Below, piece after piece: positions 38,465 through 49,559 of a stretch of DNA of 64,000 bases. The translations under genes and the position numbers were made by a program. The stretch is from contig OY987252.1 of NCBI GenBank assembly GCA_963920765.1, positions 3,829,966 through 3,893,965 on the forward strand, in the 5' to 3' direction. This DNA is from Ulota crispa (taxonomy: Eukaryota; Streptophyta; Bryopsida; Orthotrichales; Orthotrichaceae). The notes below the pieces were generated by a model, which was given only the letters and a program-made list of their open reading frames with translations, was not told where the DNA came from and made no database searches. Every line of letters starts with the position of its first letter. The stretch's first letter is position 1.

Positions 38465-38632
38465 TACCAGAGTAGAGAGCCGAAGAGAAGGATAGGGGGG
38501 TAGCAGTTGGAGAGAAGGGCGTGGGGAGCAGCCAAAGAGAAGGGCATGGGAGCAGCCGGAGAGAAGAGCAGGTGGAGCAACAACCGGAGAGAAGGTTGGC
38601 GGGAGCAGCTGGAGAGAAGGGCGGGGAAGAGA
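38465..38632 (+). repeat. G-rich minisatellite, about 24-bp unit
   Basis: About six copies of GGAGCAGCCGGAGAGAAGGG-like units in an AT-rich setting. The minus-strand Ser/Pro/Leu-rich frame across it (38349-38651) is a product of the repeat. Confidence 0.7.
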
Positions 38633-38639
38633 CTAGAGT

Positions 38640-39600
38640 TTTTTTTATCATTTTTTAACCCCTAAAGGACTAAGCCTTTTCTTCAAGTTGAAGTCACTGA
38701 TAACTACCACTTCTAGGGGAATGAATAGAAAAGTAGGAATTTTTTCTTTTTAAAATCCAACCATAGGATCTTACTCTAGACTATCAGAGGAACTTGTGGG
38801 AAAAAACAATGTCAATTTAGATGTAGAGGAGTGAGATATTTACATTTAAAGTTCAAAAGAAAAAGTTTTTTCCCTACTGCCCAGAAATTTTAGAAGTCTT
38901 TGACCACTCTTATATCAAAAAAAAACTCTACGCAAAGTTGAGGTTTATTTTTTCCATGTAGGAGATCAAGTTAGTTATATGTTGGAGAATTTTCAAATCA
39001 ATTGGAACTATACAACACATGGGAAAAAAATAGTAAGTATAAAGAAGTAGAAAATGAGTCAAAATACTAAATTGTTAAGAATTTAATTATTGAAATGAAA
39101 TATGCAAATCTCAATGGTTGTAATGTTGCCATAAACAATCTACTTCTTTTGGTTTAGTTTTTTTTCCAAAATAATGAAAATTGAGTAAAATAAAGGACTT
39201 CAAAGTTTATTTTAGAGTAGAGAATCCTTAACTACCTTCAATCAAAAACTCCTCATAACTTTCATCTCATTGATTGAAATTGAATGATTCAAAGCTGCTC
39301 ACATATAAAAAAATCTAAACAACCAATTTCAAAAAACAAAATTCAAAAAATGTAATTTTTAAAGAAATTTTTACGCTGCCAATAATTTGAAAGTTTCCAA
39401 GGTGTCTCTTTTCTCTTTACCTTTTTATTTTTCAACTCATATTTGTTTTGGTTGAAAATTTTATACTTGCATATAGGGTTTACACTTTAAAAAATTCCCC
39501 TATTTTTGGAGTTGACAAAGTTGCTAATTATAAGCATATAGAATTGTAAAGTAAATTTCCAACAACTTATGGTGTCCTTGAAGATTAAACCTATAGTGGC
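38640..39600 (-). repeat. Dispersed repeat family A, copy 3
   Basis: The reverse complement of about 38950-39310 matches 13775-14165 closely; outer parts (38660-38730) also match. It lies inside the large CACTA-type element. Confidence 0.6.
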
Positions 39601-40129
39601 CACTTCACATTATGGCCAACTAAGTAGAGAAGCCGTGGGATTGAGTGCCCAAATTTTCTTCAAAGGTCAAAGGAATGGGTTGAAAATAGGTAATAAAATC
39701 ATCATGCTACTAAAATCACAAAGACCTCTATAATATCACAACTTTAGCCTCTTTTGATAATATCACATAGATACAATTTGAAAACTTACATAAATTTTTA
39801 CTTTGCATTCTATGTAGCATATGAGAATATTGATAAAATTCTAATGGTAAATGTCAAATGTAGCAAGCGCCAACTACAAGTAAACCCCTAAAGCACCAAT
39901 CTAAGTTTTCATCAAAATTGCTCCAAAATAGCCATTTCTAATACCACAATCAAATTTTAGAAAAAAACATTTTTGGATATACAAAACTGCAAGATACTGT
40001 AGTACACTAATTTCAAAAGATAAAAAGAAAATTAAAAAACTTTGCCATGCAAATTGTAAGATATTTGAGTCTAAATTAAAAAAAGCCATTTTTTGTCCTT
40101 GCAAAACCTTTGGCAGCTGCACTTCACAA

Positions 40130-40830
40130 GGTCACATTTGTATGAACTCTTTACAAAATGGTTGCAATTCTTTGGATTCATTCTTCAAGGCATGCAAGTT
40201 GGATACATACTTGAAAATTTTCAAATTATTTGGAATTGTACAGCACATTGGAGAGTAATAGTAAGTAGAAAGAAGTACAGGAATGATTGAAAATACTAAA
40301 TTGTTAAGAATTTCATTGTAAAAATGAAAAACACCAATCCAAAAGGTTTAGCAGTTGTGATAAACAATTTGCATGCTTTACTTTTTTTTTCCTTTCCAAA
40401 ATCTTGAAAATTGAGTATAATAAAATACTTCAAATTTTATTTTAGAGAAGAGAATCCATAAGTGCCCACAAACAAAAATTCATCATGGTTTTTGTCACAT
40501 TGAATAGATTGGAGGGATTTAGAGTTTTTCACACAAACCTAAATCTCCTAAACGCAAATTCAAATTTGTATTTTTGAGAAAACTAATTTTTTCTAATTTG
40601 ACCAAATTGCATGGCTAAGGAAAAAGCAACATATAAGGGCATAACTTTTTGCTCATAATTCCATACACATTGAAATTTAGTGCATATGAAAGATATTCCT
40701 TGTACACACCTATTAAAATTTTAGCCTAAAATATGGAATCTCCAATCACAAGTACCTGCCTAAAATCATTATATGTTGCCAAAAAACATAATTTGGTCCT
40801 TTAGGGGTTGAGGTTATAAACAAAATTCAA
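40130..40830 (-). repeat. Dispersed repeat family A, copy 4
   Basis: Reverse-complement words such as AATTTAGTATTTTCAATCAT and TTGAAGTATTTTATTATACT align with copies 1 and 3. It lies about 1.2 kb from copy 3 in the same orientation. Confidence 0.55.
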
Positions 40831-41279
40831 AGTGTGGGTTTGATTGAAGTCAAAAATTATTTGCTTTGGAGAAGAATGTGTAGCATTGTAGGTACCTCAA
40901 AAAGAATCATCCATATCAATACATGAGAACAACTATAATAAAACCAAAGAAACAAGCTCAAGGCTAGGAGACAAGCTCACTTTTTGTGATTATGAAAGGC
41001 ATATAAACATCAACAAGTACACATTAAAAAACACCAACTAATTCAATGCTCTATTGGCAAATAAACCAAGTATAGAAAATGATCTATTTCATTCAATTAA
41101 TATAAAACAATTGGCAACCTTTTATATATGAACTTTGGTATTGGCAAGTACTATTTAAATATAAGGATTTTGTAGTTACTGTATGATGTACGCATACTAA
41201 AAAGAGAGATAGTAGAGTTCTATTTGTTAGTAGTCAATTCCAGCACACGTGCAAGAATACTAATCCTTGATAACAGCAA

Positions 41280-42345
41280 CTGCAATTTGTATGACTAGCA
41301 AGGTCATGATTTATTAAAATGTAACTATTGTAATATACAAAATTGACTATATATAGTCATATCCAATCTCTTAGACAACTAAACATAGTTATTTTTTATA
41401 TACATTTGACTGATTTTAGTCACAAACATTCATACAAGATGAATTTGATGTTCAAGATGAGTCATACAAGACACTAATTTGATTACATGTAAATGTATTT
41501 TACTCTATTATCACTATGCTCCTATTATCACTTTTCTATTTTCAAGAATCCATATCTTTTGGGTATTTATTTTGAATTTGGATTTATTAGTATTGCAAGA
41601 AAGTTCTCAAAGATCTTTTTTTAATCATGCCATTTTGTTCCATTTGACCAGAATATGCTGAAGATAGAGCGTATTAGCTATGGAAACCTCAATTTGACAT
41701 ACAATGTATTGCACTATTGCTTCAATGCCTTAGCTATAGCATTGTCAATTGTAAAACACCAAGAATGGTTGAAATTTGTCAATTTAGCTAGCACTTATGA
41801 AAGATCACAAAGGGCAAGGAAAAGAAGAAGAAGGCCAATTGAAAGATGAAAATGACAAATTCTAATCATGTATGATGACCAAATTCTCCAAAGAAATAAT
41901 AAGAGGGAATTTCAAGTTTCAGTTAGAATTTAACCATACCTTGTTGAGACCTTGATAATCAATGTACATTGCACTCATTTAAGATTTTGAAACTTGATAC
42001 AAAACCTTGATTCATGTATTTCTAAAATGATATTATAACCATAGCATTTGTTGTATTGTAGCTTTTGAATTTTTTTTTTTGAATAAAGGCCCAATGATAA
42101 TTGGAGAAACTGCTTGTGGTCTTAACTAATTTGTTGGATGACTAAGGGTAGTCATGTATTATATAAATTTGACATATTTTGGTCATACACAAGTATAATA
42201 ATAAAAACAAATGTGTAATATGAGTCATGTAGGATAGCAATACCACTGCGCATAGTCATTATTGAGTTTTGGGATGACTAAGAGCAGTCATTTGTTATGT
42301 ACATTTGATTGGCTCTAGTCATACACTGTAATACACACCATCATA
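41280..42345. repeat. Internal cluster of GACTA/TAGTCA motifs
   Basis: The subterminal motif of the large CACTA-type element recurs here (for example GACTATATATAGTCA near 41345 and GACTAAGGGTAGTCATG near 42139), separated by plain AT-rich DNA. It may be an internal end of an older or nested related element. Confidence 0.45.
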
Positions 42346-44334
42346 ACAAATGAGGCTGTATCCTTACATGCCCTTGCATGAATTTCAAAATATTTCAAGA
42401 CGTAAATAGTACTTTGTAATAGTAAATACTCACGCATGACTCCCTTGATTTTGGATGCAAAGAGGAATGGAACAATAGAGTAGGCATTTCCCTTATTAGC
42501 ATTTCACAAACTCTTAAAAGTTTAAAGAATAAACATTAATCTCTAAATACTAGAGGCCTTTCTAAATTTCTTGGACTTTTCATGAAACTCAATAGTCACT
42601 CAACATTTTCATAAATTTTGTCAAGTTTTTTTATTGTAATTGTACAAATTTAAACTAAACATGTTGAAGAGTATCTGCAAAAAGAAATTACAACAATATC
42701 ACTTATAATTTGATAGGTTAGAATGTTTGAACATGAAAGTGGGAAATTGCAAAAGTGACTAGAAGTCTTCCAATCATCATTTCACATGTAAAATCTAGAA
42801 ATTTGGTACCAATAAAAGATGAGGTTTAAGGTCATATTTATTTGTCTAAAACATAATATTTGTTAAATTGGGAAAAAGAGTACATTTTGGGACTTCTAAA
42901 GGTTTTAGGTGATCACCAAAAACTAAGCTTGCAGCTTTTTTTTGGATACATGTGCCCTCACTTGAGAGGAGGAATTTGCAAGAGAAAAAATCTTAGTGGC
43001 TCAGACTAAACCTGATACCTTTAAATGTGGTTTAATCCATTAACGTCTGGTCAACCAGTTCCTGGTCGATTTTGACTATTTTCAATTTGTAGAAAGAGAA
43101 TGTCAAGGAATTTGATGACGAGGCAAATGGGATGGGTCTAGGGAATTGGAAAGTAAAGAGTTTAGGACAAAAACCAGGCCATATTTCATGTGGCATGTGG
43201 CTAGAGGGTTGAAAAAACTAAAAGAGTACCAACTAAAAATACACCAATAAATGCAAAAAGATGGCCATTACAACTAAATAGTGAGCATAATTCATGATGC
43301 ATAACACTAAAACCTTGCAAGATACTTCCATCTGTATGGTTAGAACTGTGGTAGACACCTATATTCAAAAGTTTTAAAATTTCCACCAAATGGCCATACA
43401 AAAGATTGCCCACCCCAGAATTGACCACAATCGTTAAAGGATTAAGGTGACTTTTGGGGTTTAAGGTGGAGTACAAAATGGTACCTTGCTTTCCCCAATT
43501 TAACAAATATAGTGTTCTAGCTATAATCATTTCACAACTTTCAAAATCTATTATTATACATTTTTTATAAAGAATTTTTTAAGTGGATTTTTTTCCAAGT
43601 TATGGTGTATTTAAGGCTCATTTTCAAGAATTTTTTATATTAGAGAACACAAGATTGCAATGGACACCCTTGTACAAAATCATGAGTAGAAAAATCATCA
43701 TAATTCATTTTTTAAATCAAATTTTTGATGTTGAAAACAAACTTCAAAAAAAATTGTGTTGAATTTTTTAAAATTAAAACAGTGATTTGATAAGGTTCTA
43801 TTCATCTTCAAAGATTTGTAAACACCTCAATTGGGTGTTTTAGGCATTTAGGGGTTAACAACTTAGAAAAAGTAAACAATTATAATTGGGAAGAAAACTT
43901 ATGAATATTGCAAGGTGCATGGGCACTGAGATTTGTTCAAATAAACAAGTACAAGAGAAACCCAAATAAGAGGAATGGATGTTGTTCAAATGTTAAAAGA
44001 TTGTAAAGCATAACTTAGAATTTGCAATCAAAATATAAGAAACAATCCAAGTAGAAAAACAAATAGTCAACCAAAAACCCACAATTAGAAGAACATGTTG
44101 AGAAGAAAGGCAAATATACAAACCTAATGAAAAGTAAAGAACATCAATAAAATAGAAATGCAATTGTATCCCACAAATATTTGGTATATACAAAGCAATG
44201 GCTTCTAAATATAAATGATTATCATATATCAAAAACATCACACAACCCTTTAAAAATCCCTAAAAACAATAAATAAATGAAAGAGGAAAATTAGAAGGTC
44301 CTTGAATCCAATGTGGCTTGGGCCCTCCCTCACC

Positions 44335-44590
44335 CAAAAATTTATATGACTAGTGGTAGTCATGTAGTCAAGAGACTTAGTCATATTCGCTCCCTAAATC
44401 CAAGAACTTGTTCCCAATGATGTTCCCCTTGAGGTTCCTAAAAAAATTTAGTCACATAGTCAATTTTATGACTAGAGCATGACTATGACTAGGAGACCAA
44501 AACCACTTGACTAGTGGGTTGCCTATTTCAGCCAAATATGACTACACAATCATAGTGCCCTAGTCATAAAAAGGCCTTTTCCTTGTAGTG
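44335..44590. repeat. Right subterminal TGACTA/TAGTCA repeats
   Basis: Dense GACTA/TAGTC motifs just inside the right inverted terminus, parallel to the left cluster. Words such as TTCCCAATGATGTTCCC also occur in the left subterminal region (about 35427-35450). Confidence 0.6.
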
Positions 44591-46000
44591 CTATTATTAA
44601 GAGTGAAAAACCCTAAACAAGTAAAGAGGTAGGTGGAGGAGTGCTTGAAATCGTTAAAAAAACTCCAAGAGGGATTGAGCCTCACCTATGCCCATCCCAA
44701 ACAACCCAACAATCCAATGTTATTTGAGTGAGGACACAGCAAGTGTCAACAGCTCAATTATCTATGTGTTATAGCTCTTGCAAGGAAAACTTAGAGACAA
44801 ATTACAATACATCAACACCAAAAACCTGCAAGGAAAAAAGCAAAGCACAACATGCATAGTTAGCAAGGCTAAGCAAAGCAATTCCAAAACTTGTGTGCTG
44901 CATTGTGACAAAGATATGATGAAAACATGCAAACTCTGATCCACAAACTTGGTAGGTTGCGTGTGAGCATTTAGAGCTTCAATGTACATTATAGCTTGCA
45001 AATACCATGCATCAGAGTATGAGGGTTGCAACTGTAGAGGTAGGACAAGGGAAAAACTATGAGGAGCCAGGTTAATTCAAACCATCACAGCCGCAAACCC
45101 AATGCTCCAAGGAGCCTTGATAGGTAGGGTAGAGATTAATACCTGCCCTTACTTGTGATTGGGCAATCCACCCATTTTTTACTGCTTATCATCAATTCTC
45201 AGCTTTGTTGGCTTAACTGAGTGTTACCTTGCCTTTTAGTAATAAAAAAAGAAGAATGATCAGGTGCTTAATTGTATCTGTGCCTAGGTGGGAGGATCTC
45301 ATCCTTGTTGGGAGAGTTGTCAGGGCTAGTAACGTACTAGTAATCCCGGGTACTCATAAACACTGAAAGCCACTTGGTTATTTTACTCATGTAACTTTTT
45401 AGAAGTAGAGCTCTTAAACTCATGTGTTCTTGTAAAAAAACACACTACAAGCTATTAGTAAGACAAGAAGAATTAGTAGCTTTATGGCTCTAATAGTTCC
45501 TAGTTTATTTATACAACAAGGACATCTTGGCTAATCATAAAACTTACCAAGGTGTCATAAAGGAACTTTCTCTATAATGATATTGCACCCATTTGGAATG
45601 CTAATTTTTTAGGAAAAGTTTTACCTGTTGTTTTCAAAAGCTAGTGTCCTCACAGTATCTTTAGTCACCACTATTTTCAAGAAGTCAAAGTGAAACCAAA
45701 ATCAAATAGTAAAATGCATGTGAGGTATTCATGTATTCAAGTCATTTCTTGAGTAAGTAGTCAAATGACTAGAACTTACAAGCAAAAGCTACTAAAAAGA
45801 AAAAAAGAAAAAAAAAGAAAAAAGTGGAGTTTGATTTGGATTTAAGTTTTCATGGACCTTGGGCAGCATGGCAATGGGCATTTGATCTCAAAGGTGGTGG
45901 AGACAAAGGTATGCTTCTCCAACTTTTACCTTAATTGATTGTTTTTTGTATATTGACTTTTGATTGTTTTGAATTCTAGTTTGCTAGTGGTTTAAAATTC
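44591..46000. repeat. Tandem array, right part (fifth L1 landmark)
   Basis: L1 recurs at 44679 (GCCTCACCTATGCCCATCCC) with the same downstream segment. Removing the 9.3-kb insertion leaves a spacing of about 2.37 kb from the L1 at 32992, in line with the other units. Similarity fades by about 45.9 kb. Confidence 0.6.
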
Positions 46001-46590
46001 TTTAAAAAATTTGTATAATATTTTAACACATATTATACTATAAGTTTTGTTCTTTGCTTAGAAGGCACTTGTTGAAATGAACATATTTCTACCTACTTGT
46101 ATGTTGAATTTTATTTCTATTTTAGAACTTGATTGTGTTTACTTTTTTTTCAAAGGTGCAGGAAAAAATGCTCACAGTAGGTGTTGTGCACAAACACATC
46201 TTGCAAAGATAATATCACGCTAACCATGTAAGTTAGTGTGCCATGTAACAATAAGTGCTATAAATAGCTAGAAACCTAACTATGCTAGGACTCTATTGTT
46301 CTTGACCAATGATAGGTACCGTGGTCATATAGAAAATGCCACGTGGCTGCAATGTGTATCGCAATCATGGTAGAACCTTGCAAGTGATGAACAAAATGCA
46401 AAAAAATTGTACCATCTCAAACAATAAATAGTAGCGACAACCATAGCAAGTAAAAAAAAATACTCTATAACTACTAGCCAAGTGTAGAAAGTGGTTAATA
46501 ACTACTCCTTTACTTGCCTACTTTGTTAATGCTAAAACGCCTTTCATACTAGCAAATTCAATGGCCTTCTCCAAAGAACCCATGGGAAAC
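46001..46590. other. Non-coding stretch
   Basis: No supportable gene. The interval separates the tandem array from the 3' end of the gypsy relic. Confidence 0.4.
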
Positions 46591-46594
46591 CAAT

Positions 46595-47085
46595 GGAGAA
46601 TCCTATTTAGATGAAGCTGCTTGTCAGTGCCCCAATACACTTGTAACAAATTCATTGACCCATTGGAATTTTTTGCAACGGCAGAGTCAAACAATCCATG
46701 TGCCACCTAGTTAAACAAACATTACACAACACCATGCTTGCAGCTCCCTTGGTGCTCTCACATAATACGCATTTCAACCCTATTGAAATTTGTGATCCAC
46801 TAGAATCAGTTCTTTTGTCAGTATGTAGCAAAGGACATGGCGCACAGCTGCGTGTGTGATCTTTCTACATCTTGCCATCACAACCCTCCAAGACCAAAAC
46901 TCACAACTTAGGCGCCTTGCAAACTTGTAGAATAATATGCCTTGCAATGGCGTTGAGGGTGGTGGATAGCAATTCTTGTAAATGAATATAATTTTTAGGT
47001 AGAAAACGCCGCACTTAAAGCCTATACTTGGGGAGTGCACTATACAATGTTTACATGGGTAGCCTGCGTGCAAGGGCCTATTAAG
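46595..47085 (-). pseudogene. Ty3/gypsy polyprotein 3' end: integrase tail and PHD finger
   Basis: Read on the minus strand, an integrase-tail-like segment (NAIARHIILQV, then VLVLEGCDGKM and KDHTRSCAPC) is followed by a PHD-type zinc finger. The finger is C-x2-C (CVLC), CNVC, WHMDC, then a final CYKC after QKIPMGQ. The tryptophan expected before the last CxxC is a TGA. Stops and frame changes make it non-functional. A PHD finger reads histone tails in many proteins. Its place after the integrase suggests a role in target choice when the element was active; this is inference. Confidence 0.65.
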
Positions 47086-47784
47086 AGGGGGCTATGTAGG
47101 TAATTTTTTGTCATTTCAATAGGTCTTATTTACCTAAATTTCTAAAGTTTGGTATTTTAATGTACCCCATGTTTTATTTGAAAAATAATTGTGTGATAAT
47201 TTAGGATACCTTATGTTTATTATAAATACATGGTTTAGTGAAAGCAAGTTCATACACCTAAATAAATACCAACAAAAGTTGGTTTTAGGGTTAAAACATG
47301 CTAAATGTGAGTGTTGATTTGTATGCTAAAAATGTTGTTGTTTAGGGTTCAAAACTCATTGCAGTAAAATGCACTTGCAAAGTGGAGATGTTGTGCAAGG
47401 AACATATAGCTCTGTCCAAATTACCGTTCTTCATCAGCCTACTCTCATGACACGTTTCATGTATCATAACCATTTTTAAGGCTTTGCAATACCTAGTTGT
47501 ACACATGCATTGGATACTGCTTTGGATAGTCCACAAACCTTGAATAAGAAATACAAACCCAAGTAATGCAACTATTATATTCATTGATTTTTTTAATTTC
47601 TTTTTTGCTAAGCTATTGTAAAAATGAAATAAACCTAAATCTCACTAATAAACTATACCCTTCATTATTTATAAAGACTCCAAACACATTACAACAATGC
47701 TAACTTATTTCCAAGTCATGTCAAAAATTTAGGAGCAAGGCAATTAAAATAACACTTCATTTGATTGCACAAGTATCCAAAAAA
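47086..47784. other. Unassigned stretch between two integrase fragments
   Basis: About 700 bases interrupt the integrase tail. The 80-codon minus-strand frame at 47342-47584 has no recognised motif. This is probably a small insertion of unknown type. Confidence 0.35.
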
Positions 47785-48296
47785 AAGGAGTGCACTCCCC
47801 GAGGGCCTACAGCTTCCTCTTAGAATCATAGCATAAAACATGGTATTTCTATATTGCGCAATAGAGAGGTTATCCAAAGCCATCGACATTACCCTCTTGT
47901 ATAGTTTTGCTCATTGCTTGCATGGGCAATCCCACATGTTTGGATCATCCATGTGACCTAATGCCTTGTGCGCACCCTGCTTGATTGCCATTTCTAAAAA
48001 TAGATGATGTCCACACAATAAATAATAGGGTGAAAAAGAAGCATGAGAGGCTTGCTTACTTAACCAATTGCCCATGGCAATCCACTATAATTGCAAGTCA
48101 TAATCTCTATGATGCTCCTTCTTCAAGCTATACTTCCAAAATCCCTTTTTTACAATTTACACCATGCGTATTGCCAAACCATCTGCTTTAGGGTGATCTC
48201 TCAAAGTAGTGCGATTGTCAATCATTGCTTGTTCACATAAGGCTTTAAACTTGCCAAGGAGCTCTTGCCCTTGGTCAGTAACCACTTTTGCTAGAA
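47785..48296 (-). pseudogene. Ty3/gypsy integrase, C-terminal half
   Basis: Minus-strand reading gives VVTDQGQELLGKFKALCEQA (integrase core, DxG region), RDHPKADGLA (the conserved HP.ADG around the catalytic Glu region), IVKKGFWKY, then MALDNLSIAQYRNT. In-frame stops include a TAA in the expected MVQ-VK motif. It is separated from the N-terminal half at 51.7 kb by about 3.4 kb of inserted DNA. Confidence 0.75.
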
Positions 48297-48426
48297 ATTT
48301 AAAGCAACTCAATACACAATCCAAAAATAAACAAGCTGCTTATGAGTCTCAAATTCAACACTAGAAGTTTTGAATTGTTTTTTTGCTAAACTTGGTTTAA
48401 AATTAGTATTAATATAGATGGAATAA

Positions 48427-48556
48427 CACTATAAGGAAACCATGGTCAAATCTACAAAAAGTTGACAAAAATTGTGACCTAACCTACATTATGTTGTAGA
48501 TTAGGTCACAATCTTTGTCAACTTTTTATAGATTTGATCATAGTTTCCTTGTAGTG
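48427..48556. mobile_element. CACTA-tipped foldback MITE, 130 bp
   Basis: It starts CACTATAAGGAAAC and ends GTTTCCTTGTAGTG. The arms pair over almost the whole length (GTCAAATCTAC, GTTGACAAA, TTGTGACCTAA with their complements) around a centre near 48,493. Flanks are TAA and TAG, a possible 3-bp duplication with one mismatch. Confidence 0.7.
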
Positions 48557-49317
48557 TAGCCATTTATTTTATGTTAGATTATTTAAGCCAAATGGTTAAT
48601 AGTACACAATTTACTCTACTCCATTTGGCAAGTTACTAGAGTGATTTAGTGAAGATTAGTAGCTTTTAGATTGTTCTAACTAGTGAGAAATGTCCAAAGA
48701 GGCTTGAGATCCCTTCAAAAGTCCCCACTAGCCTAATTAGAGAGGATTAGTTTAAGAGTAGATCAAAAATGTCCACTGGAGCTTGGAATCCCCTCCAATG
48801 TCCTTGCTAGTTTATTTAGAGAGGGTTAATTTAGGAGTAGATTAGACTAATGAATGGCCAATAGCCACACTATACAGCTCACAACTCATCAAACATCCCT
48901 AACACATTATGGTGCGTCTATATCAAAATTCTCAAAGCCTTCTACTTCTTGGAAGGCATAATTCTAAGCGATCAAACTTGCTAAGTTTCTAATCAAATAC
49001 AACCAAGGAATTTGGCATTTGACAGTAAAATGCCACTAAAATTCATGAATGAGTTTCTCATGAATCCAAGAACAAACCCCAAAGCTAAAGTCATTTCAAT
49101 AGCGGCAAGGCGCTTAAATAACATATGTCAACTAAAATCAAGAATTCAAGCAACAACAAATGGCAAGATATCACCCATTTGGACTCTGCTTGACAAAAGC
49201 AAGGAGTGCTTTTTTGCTCTCCCAACAAATTCAGAGAACCTTGGGAATGTCAAATCCATGAAAGGGAATGAAGTTCTAATTCTAGGATTTTATCCATTCC
49301 TTCCTAACCTTTCTAGT

Positions 49318-49448
49318 CACTAGTAGAAAATTGTGTTGAATTGAACATAAACTACATGAAGTTTCATGCTTCTAACATAAATTTCTATGTTAGAAGCATG
49401 GAAACATCATGTAGTTTATGTTGACTTCAACACAATTCTCCACTAGTG
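49318..49448. mobile_element. CACTA-tipped foldback MITE, 131 bp
   Basis: It starts CACTAGTAGAAAATTGTG and ends CACAATTCTCCACTAGTG. The arms continue with AACATAAACTACATGA and TTCTAACATA and their complements around a centre near 49,383. No target duplication is clear (AGT, ATT). The tips resemble those of the 10,074-13,059 element. Confidence 0.7.
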
Positions 49449-49559
49449 ATTTATTTTCCTAATGACATGTATATTGGAATTGGAAGTGCAGCATATCAAA
49501 ACCAACTATTTTGGAGCATAGGAATCCAATGGCATTGTTTTTTTGTCATTTGTAGCCAC

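Larger units (their letters stand above)
35272..44590. mobile_element. Candidate large CACTA-type element (about 9.3 kb), non-autonomous
   Basis: The left end CAGTACAAGGAAAAGGCC, continuing TTTTTATGACTAG, is the inverted complement of the right end, CTAGTCATAAAAAGGCC continuing TTTTCCTTGTAGTG. One base differs in the terminal CACTA. Flanking triplets are GTA (35269-35271) and CTA (44591-44593), a 3-bp duplication with one mismatch. Both ends are rich in TGACTA/TAGTCA subterminal motifs. The insertion splits the tandem array. No transposase frame was found, so it would depend on proteins supplied elsewhere. Confidence 0.65.

Noticed and set aside
38349-38651. Minus-strand Ser/Pro/Leu-rich frame of 100 codons
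   Set aside because: Produced by the G-rich minisatellite; no domain.
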